DNA of 9,780 nucleotides, taken from contig VSNO01000159.1 in assembly GCA_009774375.1 (NCBI GenBank), positions 1 to 9,780 of the forward strand, written 5' to 3'. A program made the position numbers and the translations under genes. Below the pieces are notes generated by a model that did no database searches, was not told the DNA's origin, and worked only from the letters and a program-made list of their open reading frames with translations. Source of the DNA: Lachnospiraceae bacterium. GTDB taxonomy: Bacteria; Bacillota; Clostridia; Lachnospirales; Lachnospiraceae. Every line of letters begins with the position of its first letter. The first letter of the stretch is position 1. Positions 1 to 6,293 of this stretch are shown one piece after another.

Positions 1-1761
1 CGGGAGCTCATAGCGCCGCAGATGCTCCTGCAAAGTCCTGTCAAACTCTGTTCCCTCACCCTTTTCGATACTGTCAACATACTCGTGCGCATGCGTGTCG
101 TCCTCGCGCAGCTGCATGATATTGATCGCAAGATTTGAGCAGTGATCCGCAATCCGCTCAAAATTGTTGGTGATGTCCGAGAGGACAAACCCCATCTCTG
201 CTGTGCACTTTCCTTTTCTGAGACGTTTCATGTGCCGCTTCTTCATATCTTTCTGCAGGATATCGATCGCCTCCTCAAAGGGTTCGATCAGCCTTGCCGC
301 CTGCTCGTCCTCCGACGCAAAGACAGACACCGACGCGCTGACGATATCCCTGACTGCCTGCGAGAACACCTGCAGCTCCTCTGTCGCCTTATCCGAGAAG
401 GACTGCTCCTTCTTGTTCATCGACTTTGCACAGTCCACCAGGTTCATCGCGTGATCACCGATCCTCTCCAGATCCCCCACACTGTGCTGGAGCATATTGA
501 GCCTGCGCGAATCCTGCTCGCTCAGGTTTCTGCTGGAGAGCTTCACCAGATACCCGCTGATCTCATCGTCATAACGATCCACGAGACTCTCCATCTGCTC
601 AACCTCCGCTGCAGTCTTCTTGTCGTACGCAAACAGGTTGTAGGTCGCCTTATTCAAGGACTCTTTGGTGATCTCCGCCATTTTGAGCGTGTAGGAGAAC
701 GCCTGCTCCAAAGCAAAGGACGGCGTGCCCAGAAAGCGCTCGTCCATCTTGGCAAACAGTTCGTTTTCCCGCGCCTGCCGCTCTTCCTCCTCGTCGGGCC
801 TGATGAGGATAAATGACAGTTTTTCCAGATAATCCGCAAACGGAAACAGGATCAGGGTCGCTGCCACGTTAAATCCGGTATGCACCAGCGCGATCCCGGT
901 GCTGTCCGCCGCATTCTGCATAAATTCAAAATCGATAAACGCGTGCAGCACATAAAATACAGTCAAAAAGATCGCTGTGCCTATCACATTGAACAACAGA
1001 TGGACAATGGAGGCACGCCTTGCATTTTTGCTCGCGCCGACACCGGACATCATCGCTGTGACACAGGTACCGATATTCTGACCGAGAATGATCGGCACCG
1101 CCGCCGCATAGCTGATGCTTCCCGTCGCACACAACGCCTGCAGAATACCGACCGACGCAGACGAGGACTGGATCACCGCAGTGAGCAGCGCTCCCACGAG
1201 CAGTCCCAGCAGCGGGTTGGTAAACATCGTGAAAAGCCCCGTGAACCACGGAACCTGGCTCAGCGGCTTCATCGCAGAAGACATCGTATCCATCCCTGTC
1301 ATCAGGATGGCAAATCCGACCAGGATCGAACCAAGATCACGCTTCTTGCCGTTTTTCAATATAAAGATCACGCCGATCACGGCAAGCACCGGCGAGAACG
1401 ATGTCGGCTTGACAAGCTGCAGCAAAAAGTTGTCGCTCTCGATCCCGGTCAGACTCAGCAGCCAGGACGTGATCGTCGTTCCGACATTGGCGCCCATGAT
1501 GATCCCGATCGCCTGCGAGAGTTTCATGATCCCCGAGTTGACAAAACCGACGACCATGACTGTGGTCGCAGACGAAGACTGGATCACCGCCGTCACTCCC
1601 GCGCCCAAAAGCACCGCCTTGATCCTGTTGTTCGTCAGGTTCTCAAGCACCCGCTCGAGCCGTCCGCCTGACAGCTTCTCAAGTCCTTCGCTGAGCAGAT
1701 GCATTCCATACAAAAATAATGCAAGACCGCCTACCATTGTCAGCAAATCAAAAAAATCCAT
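1..1761 (-). CDS. Na+/phosphate cotransporter family protein with C-terminal PhoU-like region (3' end off window)
   Basis: Likely a membrane Na+-coupled phosphate importer of the NptA/PF02690 type. The reading frame runs from ATG at 1761 to the left edge without a stop, giving 587 residues, close to full family length. Two inverted-repeat transport units are visible. Each has the family QSSSA signature (residues 61-65 and 198-202), followed by a glycine-rich GANVGTT (90-96) or GQNIGTC (227-233) element. Hydrophobic segments fill residues 1-320. From about 340 to 560 a helical cytoplasmic part carries two PhoU-type motifs, ERIGDHAMN (432-440) and ERIADHCSN (535-543). The start is set by GGGAGG five bases upstream. 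A promoter and a structured leader lie upstream, so the gene is probably transcribed alone or as first gene of a unit running off the left edge. The family call is firm; phosphate as substrate is inferred from the family. Confidence 0.93.
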   Translation of the reverse strand, partial: MDFFDLLTMVGGLALFLYGMHLLSEGLEKLSGGRLERVLENLTNNRIKAVLLGAGVTAVIQSSSATTVMVVGFVNSGIMKLSQAIGIIMGANVGTTITSWLLSLTGIESDNFLLQLVKPTSFSPVLAVIGVIFILKNGKKRDLGSILVGFAILMTGMDTMSSAMKPLSQVPWFTGLFTMFTNPLLGLLVGALLTAVIQSSSASVGILQALCATGSISYAAAVPIILGQNIGTCVTAMMSGVGASKNARRASIVHLLFNVIGTAIFLTVFYVLHAFIDFEFMQNAADSTGIALVHTGFNVAATLILFPFADYLEKLSFILIRPDEEEERQARENELFAKMDERFLGTPSFALEQAFSYTLKMAEITKESLNKATYNLFAYDKKTAAEVEQMESLVDRYDDEISGYLVKLSSRNLSEQDSRRLNMLQHSVGDLERIGDHAMNLVDCAKSMNKKEQSFSDKATEELQVFSQAVRDIVSASVSVFASEDEQAARLIEPFEEAIDILQKDMKKRHMKRLRKGKCTAEMGFVLSDITNNFERIADHCSNLAINIMQLREDDTHAHEYVDSIEKGEGTEFDRTLQEHLRRYELP

Positions 1762-1838
1762 AAATTCCTCCCAAACCGTTTTCTACAGATCCTAATGATA
1801 CTTATTATCCATAACCTGCGTCTGTCCTATACCAAATC

Positions 1839-1889
1839 GGCATGATGTCCTCAGTCATGCCAAAGCCGTTTCACGGCGCGGACTGACAT
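1839..1889 (-). promoter_or_regulatory. Structured 5' leader with two alternative folds
   Basis: The start of the transporter leader can pair in two competing ways. Fold A: ATGTC (1845-1849) plus AGTC (1853-1856) pair with GACT (1881-1884) plus GACAT (1885-1889), giving nine pairs with a 3-nt bulge. This stem encloses a five-pair hairpin GCCGT/ACGGC (1865-1869 with 1873-1877). Fold B: GGCATGA (1839-1845) pairs with TCATGCC (1855-1861), seven perfect pairs with a nine-nt loop. Fold B uses bases 1845, 1855 and 1856 that fold A also needs, so the two exclude each other. I do not recognise a known riboswitch class. The arms are listed in plus-strand orientation; pairing is the same in the minus-strand RNA. 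Confidence 0.45.
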
Positions 1890-1893
1890 TGGT

Positions 1894-1922
1894 AGAATAT
1901 CATACTTCATTCACTGGCACAA
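1894..1922 (-). promoter_or_regulatory. Sigma-A promoter of the Na/Pi transporter gene
   Basis: Reading on the minus strand, TTGTGC (1922-1917) is followed after exactly 17 bases by TATTCT (1899-1894). A TG one base before the -10 box makes it an extended -10. Transcription would start near 1887, leaving a leader of about 125 nt before the ATG at 1761. It is the best promoter match I found upstream of this gene. Confidence 0.65.
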
Positions 1923-1961
1923 CCCATTTTTTCATTATAAACGGGCATATTGCCCATGGGT
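1922..1961. repeat. Nested inverted repeats next to the transporter -35 box
   Basis: An outer repeat ACCCAT (1922-1927) / ATGGGT (1956-1961) encloses most of an inner repeat GGGCA (1943-1947) / TGCCC (1951-1955). CCCATGGG at 1953-1960 is itself a palindrome. The left arm touches the -35 box of the transporter promoter, so this is a candidate operator or upstream activator site. No regulator can be named from the sequence. Confidence 0.3.
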
Positions 1962-2073
1962 AAATCTACAGAAACGAAACTGATTGAATTTTAATGCAGA
2001 CTTAAGAAGTGTAAATTTTATGTTTTCAAAAAGATCCCGCAAATGTAGGATTTTTCGACCTTCTCAAAAAAAG

Positions 2074-2175
2074 TTTTTTGTGTTCCAATGCCAGGATCCC
2101 TGTCATCTCGTCTATGGATACAGTGTGGCCGCCTGCTTCATGAACCGCTTCCGCTTCATGGTATATGGAACTGCT
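2074..2175 (-). mobile_element. Relic of an IS630-family transposase
   Basis: On the minus strand, the frame ending at 2074 reads through IYHEAEAVHEAGG and then HTVSIDEMTGILALEHK. From memory this matches the part of IS630-type transposases around the first catalytic Asp of the DDE triad (typical form VSxDEMTGIQALE). The likeness begins near 2169 and stops at an A/T homopolymer run (2066-2079). Nothing of the DNA-binding domain, the other two acidic residues or terminal repeats remains, so it is dead. It abuts the broken small gene at 2174-2350, and the insertion may have removed that gene's 3' end. A plus-strand TTG-initiated open frame covering 1984-2241 overlaps this relic and is not believed. 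Confidence 0.6.
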
Positions 2176-2350
2176 ATTTCAAAGCATATGGATCTTTTGC
2201 CTTATCTCCAGTCTCAATACAAAGTTCAACATCTGAAATAATCTCACCTGTTGTTCTATTTTAACTTATACATAATGGATAATTCTATCCAAATCTTTCA
2301 TAATACTTATTAAGAGCTGCATCCAGTTTATTAAATTTGTCACTATTCAT
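2174..2350 (-). pseudogene. Small hypothetical protein gene broken by two in-frame stops
   Basis: From ATG at 2350 the minus strand reads MNSDKFNKLDAALNKYYERFG, stop, NYPLCIS, stop, NRTTGEIISDVELCIETGDK and then AKDPYALK before a final stop at 2174-2176. The reading frame is unbroken apart from TAG at codon 22 (2285-2287) and TAA at codon 30 (2261-2263). The pattern KYYxRFGxNYPL...T..EII.D.E.CIETG.KAK.P resembles a family of about 60-residue uncharacterised proteins I recall from Lachnospiraceae, so this looks like a copy killed by two point mutations. A weak AGAAGG lies about 10 bases upstream. The gene follows the epimerase gene on the same strand by 39 bases. The 3' end may have been replaced by the IS630 relic. 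Function unknown. Confidence 0.6.
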
Positions 2351-2389
2351 TTCTACGAAACCTTCTTTTATATAAGCAAAGTTTTATAC

Positions 2390-3265
2390 CTAAACAGTCA
2401 CTGTATATTCCGCATAAAACGTCTCCGACGGCGCGAGCCTGTTTCCATACTCCCGTTCGGATAGTTCTCCCTCGAACGTCTCCCTGTCACATCTGCCGTA
2501 CCACGGCTCGATGCAGACAAACGGCACGCCTTTCTTCGCCGGGGACCAGATCCCGAAGAGCGGCGCATCAAAGCGGACCGTGAGATAGGGCTGTCCCTCC
2601 GGGTCGCAGAGCGATACCCTGTGCGCCTGGTTGTTCTCGATGATCAGCGCATCCTCGTCAAACAGGTCCTCCGCGATATCCATCATTCCGTCCTTCAGCG
2701 CGCACTCTTTCGTGCGCGTCGAGAGCGTACCGCCGCCGCCTATGATAGCCGATGTTATTTTATCATCCGTATCAAATGACAATTTGTACTCCGTCCGCGT
2801 GCCCCTGTTGTCGATCGGGCACAGGAACGCAGGATGCCCGCCGATGCTGAAATACATCTCCCTGTCATCACAGTTCGTCACCTTCCATGAGACGACAAGA
2901 TTCTGTTCATCCAGCCTGTAGCCCAGCTCCAGCTCAAAGTCAAATGGGTACTTCGCCTTTGTCTCGTCAGTCGCCCGCAGCACAAACCGGAGCGAATCCC
3001 CTGTCTGCTCCCGAAGCGCAAACTCCATGTCCCTCGCAAATCCATGCTGCGACATTGGATACTCTTTCCCATCGTATCGATAACGCCCGTTATTGAGGCC
3101 TCCCACGATCGGAAACAGCACTGGAGAGACTCTCTTCCAGTACTCCGGGCTGGCATCCCACATATACTCCGTGCCTGTCGCCTTTTTTTTCAGTGATCTG
3201 AGCTCTGCTCCAAGTGAATCTACACAGATGCTGATCTGCGTGTTTTCCAGACTGTATACTGCCAT
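2390..3265 (-). CDS. Aldose 1-epimerase (galactose mutarotase) family protein, LacX-like
   Basis: Predicted cytoplasmic enzyme that interconverts alpha and beta anomers of a hexose or hexose phosphate. The 291 residues match the usual length of the LacX-like branch. The catalytic set is visible: His74 in QHGFARD, His144 in GGHPAF, and the general base Glu253 in CIEPWYG. The N-terminal LGAELRSL and FPIVGGLNNGRYRYDG segments are also typical. The start at 3265 has a purine-rich GGAGAGAAGGAAGA just upstream. The gene begins 43 bases after the DegV gene on the same strand with no terminator between, so the two are probably co-transcribed from the promoter at 4318-4346. The real sugar substrate cannot be read from the sequence; no other sugar genes sit beside it except the LacI-type regulator two genes upstream. 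Confidence 0.9.
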   Translation of the reverse strand: MAVYSLENTQISICVDSLGAELRSLKKKATGTEYMWDASPEYWKRVSPVLFPIVGGLNNGRYRYDGKEYPMSQHGFARDMEFALREQTGDSLRFVLRATDETKAKYPFDFELELGYRLDEQNLVVSWKVTNCDDREMYFSIGGHPAFLCPIDNRGTRTEYKLSFDTDDKITSAIIGGGGTLSTRTKECALKDGMMDIAEDLFDEDALIIENNQAHRVSLCDPEGQPYLTVRFDAPLFGIWSPAKKGVPFVCIEPWYGRCDRETFEGELSEREYGNRLAPSETFYAEYTVTV

Positions 3266-3308
3266 TCTTCCTTCTCTCCTTTTTTGTCTTTCAAATACCG
3301 GCTGCCTT

Positions 3309-4211
3309 TTAAAGCATGCTTTTCCTGATCACGCCGAATCCCAGCGGATATGGTCCGGTGTGCACGCTGATCGTCGCACCGATCTGGTACTTTTGGATGT
3401 CGCCGTCAGCGATGGCATATCCTTTCTCATTGAGAAATGCAGCCGCCCCTTTGCGGAACGCCTCCCCCTCCTCGATATCGTACCCATACCCTACGCAGAT
3501 ACTGTACTCCCCGGGAGCCGCATGAACCTCCTGCAGATACTGCCACAGCAGATCATACACCTTCTCGAGCGATCTCCTGCGGCTTCTCGCCAGACCTGAC
3601 GGGAAGATCTCCCCCTCCTTCAAGGTGATCAGCGGCCTGATGCCCAGCATGGATCCCGCGATGCCCGCAAGCTTTCCGATGCGTCCGCCATGCTTCAGAT
3701 AATCAATGTTGCCGACGGTAAAGAAGATCCTTCCGGTTCCCTTGATCGCCTCCAGCTCCCCGATCACCTTTTCATATGGAAGCCCCGCTTCATACATCCT
3801 GATCGCCTCCAGCACAAAGATCCCCTGCAGCACTGTATTGATGGTGGAATCCATGACGGTTATCCTCGCATCGGGATAGTTCTCGAGAAGCATCTCCCTC
3901 GCATTCATCGCAGACTGGAAGGAGCCGCTGAACTTTGTCGTGATGCAGATGCACAGGACTGCTTTCCCCGCCTCCACGATCGGGCTGAACACATCGACGT
4001 AATCCTGCACAGAAGGCATGGAAGATTTGGGAAATGTCGTCGGATCTGCCACCATCTGCTCGTAAAATTTCCGGATCGGCATATCCGTGATCTCCCTCAT
4101 ATAATTTTCGCTGTCGAACGAGACATAGAAGGGAACCACGTCAACTCCCTTTTCCCTGCACAGCTCCGGCGGCAGGTCGCAGGAGCCGTCTGTCACTATT
4201 TTGTAATCCAT
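3309..4211 (-). CDS. DegV family fatty-acid-binding protein
   Basis: DegV/FakB-type proteins bind a fatty acid between two domains; FakB members present it to the kinase FakA for phosphorylation and phospholipid synthesis. Length (300 residues) is normal. Family marks in order: TDGSCDLP (7-14), SMPS (64-67), TTKFSGSFQSA (91-101) lining the lipid site, LKHGGRIGK (172-180), IRPLI (191-195) and HTGP (284-287) near the C-terminus. The start at 4211 is supported by AGAGAGG about eight bases upstream. It is the first gene after a strong promoter and is followed closely by the epimerase gene. No fakA-like kinase gene is in the window, so a role as FakB is inference only; many Firmicutes carry several DegV copies. 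Confidence 0.92.
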   Translation of the reverse strand: MDYKIVTDGSCDLPPELCREKGVDVVPFYVSFDSENYMREITDMPIRKFYEQMVADPTTFPKSSMPSVQDYVDVFSPIVEAGKAVLCICITTKFSGSFQSAMNAREMLLENYPDARITVMDSTINTVLQGIFVLEAIRMYEAGLPYEKVIGELEAIKGTGRIFFTVGNIDYLKHGGRIGKLAGIAGSMLGIRPLITLKEGEIFPSGLARSRRRSLEKVYDLLWQYLQEVHAAPGEYSICVGYGYDIEEGEAFRKGAAAFLNEKGYAIADGDIQKYQIGATISVHTGPYPLGFGVIRKSML

Positions 4212-4253
4212 AGATCAAACCTCTCTTTTCATATAATATCACATGATCCACCA

Positions 4254-4285
4254 CCATGCCGGCGGGACTGCCCGTCTCTGCATGG
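4254..4285 (-). promoter_or_regulatory. Hairpin in the DegV leader
   Basis: CCATGC (4254-4259) and GCATGG (4280-4285) form a six-pair stem, with a second CGGG/CCCG pairing inside (4263-4266 with 4271-4274). It lies between the predicted transcription start near 4311 and the DegV ribosome site, in the 5' untranslated region. There is no T-run after it, so it is not a terminator; it could stabilise the message or bind a protein. Confidence 0.35.
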
Positions 4286-4317
4286 CGTTTTCATTACTAC
4301 GTTAAATAGATATTGAA

Positions 4318-4346
4318 ATTATATCACGTATTTGGCAGGTTGTCAT
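4318..4346 (-). promoter_or_regulatory. Strong sigma-A promoter for degV-epimerase
   Basis: On the minus strand ATGACA (4346-4341) is separated by 17 bases from a perfect TATAAT (4323-4318), with TG one base before the -10 box. The predicted start is near 4311, about 100 bases before the DegV ATG. It lies downstream of the LacI gene's stop at 4366, so the DegV unit can be transcribed independently of that gene. Confidence 0.75.
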
Positions 4347-4365
4347 CGTATATATGAAAAATCGG

Positions 4366-5379
4366 TTAAATTTTGGGATACGTCGCTATTGTCGTAAAAG
4401 AATTGTCCATCGTCGGGCACTTCACCTTGTCGATCACTGATTTCACAAGGCGTCTTCCCATCTCCTCAATCCGCACATCCACAGTGAGAATATCTTTCTT
4501 GAAAAAATCCGTCTCCAGCGTGTTGTTAAAGCCCGTGATGACTACCCGCTTCACCGCCTGCGGGTCGCGCTGCAAAAGCGCGAGTGACACATGCTTTGCC
4601 ACCTCATCGTCCTCGCAGATAACCGCCTCTGGTATGTACGGCATATTCTTGACGACCTCCTCAACCATGGCATAGCTGAAGCTGATATTGTTGGCAGGGC
4701 GCGTATACTGAAGCCGCTCGTCCAGCTGTACATGTCCGCGGCTGCACGCGTTCAGGAATCCGAGATACCTCGCCTGGATCATGCGGGAACCCTCCGCAAA
4801 ACCGATATAGGCAAACTTCGTACACCCCTTCTGCCTGATCACATAGTCCGCCAGCGCATCCATGGAATAAAAGCCCTCCACATTGATGACATCGCCGGTT
4901 TTGATATAATCCTGGGCGTTCACCGGACTGTTAAAGAATGTCACCGGCAGCTTTTTGCGCCCGATCCCCTTCACAAACTTCTCCGGAAATACACTCAGAA
5001 AGATGATCCCCTTCACATCGTCGGCGATCAGTCTGCTGGTTGCCTCGCCGTCCTTGTCCTTCTCATCCACCACATGGAGCTGCATGCGGTATCCCTCATC
5101 GTTCACGGCATTGCTGATGCCCGCGAGCGCCCTCGTCCAGAATGCGGACTGCATATGATTAAATAACACCAGTATTGTTCCTGTGTTGGCTCTCCGGTAT
5201 GTCGATTTGACCTCCTCCACAAGATTCTCATCCAGTTTGGTGTACCCCATCTGCCATGCCTTCTGCACGACCGCATGTCTTGTCTGCGGGGAGACCATCC
5301 CCCCGTTCAGCGCCTTTGCCACAGTATTGCGGCTGAGCCCCATCTCAGCCGCAATATCCTGTATCGTTACCTTCTTCAT
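4366..5379 (-). CDS. LacI-family transcriptional regulator
   Basis: Predicted DNA-binding repressor with a sugar-type sensor domain. Residues 4-23 (VTIQDIAAEMGLSRNTVAKA) are the classic LacI helix-turn-helix, followed by a hinge to about residue 62 and a periplasmic-binding-protein-like effector domain (about 67-337). The 337-residue length is normal. The start at 5379 gives the standard short N-terminus ahead of the helix-turn-helix, with AGAGGGG upstream. It follows the DUF6465 gene by 63 bases and precedes the DegV promoter. By position it might control the epimerase gene or itself, but no catabolic operon sits beside it, so the target and ligand are unknown. A 12-base palindrome lies 58 bases upstream of its start. 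Confidence 0.93.
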   Translation of the reverse strand: MKKVTIQDIAAEMGLSRNTVAKALNGGMVSPQTRHAVVQKAWQMGYTKLDENLVEEVKSTYRRANTGTILVLFNHMQSAFWTRALAGISNAVNDEGYRMQLHVVDEKDKDGEATSRLIADDVKGIIFLSVFPEKFVKGIGRKKLPVTFFNSPVNAQDYIKTGDVINVEGFYSMDALADYVIRQKGCTKFAYIGFAEGSRMIQARYLGFLNACSRGHVQLDERLQYTRPANNISFSYAMVEEVVKNMPYIPEAVICEDDEVAKHVSLALLQRDPQAVKRVVITGFNNTLETDFFKKDILTVDVRIEEMGRRLVKSVIDKVKCPTMDNSFTTIATYPKI

Positions 5380-5436
5380 CTGTTTCCCCTCTTCCCTCTC
5401 TCTTTCCCCTTAGAAACTATTCAGTTCCTTATCATA

Positions 5437-5448
5437 TTCTGATCAGAA
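5437..5448. promoter_or_regulatory. Perfect 12-base palindrome upstream of the LacI gene
   Basis: TTCTGATCAGAA is fully self-complementary. It overlaps the stop codon of the DUF6465 gene (5443-5445) and directly abuts a TATGAT -10-like hexamer on the minus strand (5436-5431). The position would suit an autoregulatory operator of the LacI-type protein. Against this, no -35 box is seen at the right distance and LacI-family operators more often have a central CG. Confidence 0.3.
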
Positions 5449-5817
5449 CAAAGGGATCTTTCCCTCATAAGAATTGTTGATCACATAGTACGCAGTGAAA
5501 TCGGTCGGCTTCAGGTACACCTGGATCAGCCTGATCCCTGACGCATCATTCCCCCTCCTCGCATAGTCCTCCTGCACCCTCTTTGCGATATCCTTCATGT
5601 CCGTCTCATGCTCGCGGTACTGCAGTTCAAAATCGACCTCGATACCGTCAAGCTCTGAACAGTAACCCGTTTTCTCCGGCGCCTCCACCCTGGCAGGCTC
5701 TGCCGTCTCCTTTTCCACCTCTGTCCTGACAGCCTCCGCCGCCGCAGATCCCTCCATCCTGACAGGCTCCGCCGCTTCCCTCGCATCTGATACTTCAAAC
5801 TTGTCCAGCATTTTCAT
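5443..5817 (-). CDS. DUF6465-like small protein with repeated acidic N-terminus
   Basis: Function unknown. The 124-residue protein has a low-complexity Ala/Glu/Val-rich N-terminal half (about 11-50) and a compact C-terminal domain (about 53-124). The ending, QVYLKPTDFTAYYVIN then EGKIPLF, matches what I recall of DUF6465, a domain of clostridial proteins that often follows an Ala/Lys-rich tail. Here the tail is acidic rather than Lys-rich, with the element AE(P/A)(V/A)R repeated at 16-20, 27-31 and 39-43. There is no signal peptide or membrane segment. GGGTGG lies close upstream; ATG at 5817 is given, but the next ATG at 5811 has more usual spacing and could be the true start. It has its own promoter and is probably co-transcribed with the LacI gene. 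Confidence 0.75.
   Translation of the reverse strand: MKMLDKFEVSDAREAAEPVRMEGSAAAEAVRTEVEKETAEPARVEAPEKTGYCSELDGIEVDFELQYREHETDMKDIAKRVQEDYARRGNDASGIRLIQVYLKPTDFTAYYVINNSYEGKIPLF
5689..5773 (-). repeat. Three degenerate in-frame direct repeats
   Basis: Sixteen-base copies at 5689-5704, 5725-5740 and 5758-5773 follow the pattern CCTGRCAGSCTCYGCC (plus strand). They are spaced 36 and 33 bases, multiples of three, and encode AEPAR, AEAVR and AEPVR of the DUF6465-like protein. This suggests growth of the N-terminal tail by duplication. Confidence 0.6.
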
Positions 5818-5886
5818 GTACCACCCTTTCCAGAATCATTGATCATCTATCAATTTTCGTGCATTTCTTTTGTATACTCCTGTACT

Positions 5887-5895
5887 ATCATACCA
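5887..5895 (-). promoter_or_regulatory. Extended -10 promoter of the DUF6465 gene
   Basis: Minus strand TGG then TATGAT (5892-5887) matches an extended -10 box. There is no convincing -35 hexamer 17 bases upstream, which is common for TGN-type promoters. The transcript would start near 5880, about 63 bases before the ATG. A small ATTGAT/ATCAAT inverted repeat (5838-5843 with 5849-5854) lies in the leader. Confidence 0.5.
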
Positions 5896-6293
5896 CACTT
5901 TTCAAAAAATGAACACACAATTTGACGAAAATATCAAAATATACACACATCGGCGTGTTACCGCTCACACCGTGCCGGACCGCCCCCGTCCAGCCGCCGC
6001 GCCATTTTAATATCAATTGTTATTCAAAATAAAAACCATTCACATCCACATATCATAACGCAGATTTTTTATCGGTCTGCACGTGTTCCCGCGCATCGCC
6101 TCTATGAAACATTTCTTTCACTATTTCGAGGAATTTTAACGTTTCCAGACGCTTTCTGCGCTTCCGTTCCGCTTTTATTTGCCCTGAAATCTTTCAATTT
6201 CCCTTGCATCTTACATGATTCGACATTATGTGCACACTCTCCGATCCATACCGCTATGGAGGGCAGTTCCAAATAGCTGTTGTTATTTTAATA
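5896..6293. other. Non-coding stretch with a GC-rich structured patch
   Basis: No credible gene is seen on either strand. 5951-6003 is markedly GC-rich inside AT-rich flanks. It can form a hairpin CGGC-GTGT / ACAC-GCCG (5951-5958 with 5967-5970 and 5974-5977), followed by GGAC/GTCC (5977-5980 with 5988-5991, sharing one base). A perfect inverted repeat TCCATA-CCGC-TATGGA lies at 6245-6260, downstream of the Nudix stop, without a T-run. The minus-strand open stretch 6053-6190 has no proper start or ribosome site. Confidence 0.4.

Larger units (their letters stand above)
1762..2073. other. Non-coding region between transporter start and relics
   Basis: Holds the transporter ribosome site (GGGAGG, 1767-1772), its leader and promoter, then AT-rich DNA from about 1965. 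A weak imperfect hairpin with flanking A and T runs (AAAAAGATCC...GGATTTTT, about 2029-2056) could act as a poor terminator on either strand. I see no gene. Confidence 0.5.

Noticed and set aside
880..1671. 263-codon plus-strand open frame
   Set aside because: It is antisense to the Na/Pi transporter, very rich in Arg, His and Asp, with no ribosome site; a typical shadow frame.
1762..1890. Known riboswitch classes (cyclic-di-GMP, guanidine, SAM, THF) in the transporter leader
   Set aside because: None of the conserved cores I remember is present; only generic stems are seen.
1984..2241. 85-codon plus-strand open frame
   Set aside because: It has a TTG start without a ribosome site and overlaps the IS630 relic and small pseudogene, which read sensibly on the opposite strand.
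2174..2350. Stop codons at 2285-2287 and 2261-2263 read as recoding (e.g. pyrrolysine at TAG)
   Set aside because: There are two different stops (TAG and TAA) close together beside an IS relic; decay is far simpler.
6053..6190. 46-codon minus-strand open stretch with a Lys/Arg-rich product
   Set aside because: There is no ATG/GTG/TTG start near its beginning, no ribosome site and no recognisable likeness.
6245..6260. Terminator for the Nudix gene
   Set aside because: The TCCATA/TATGGA stem is perfect but short and no T-run follows it on the minus strand.
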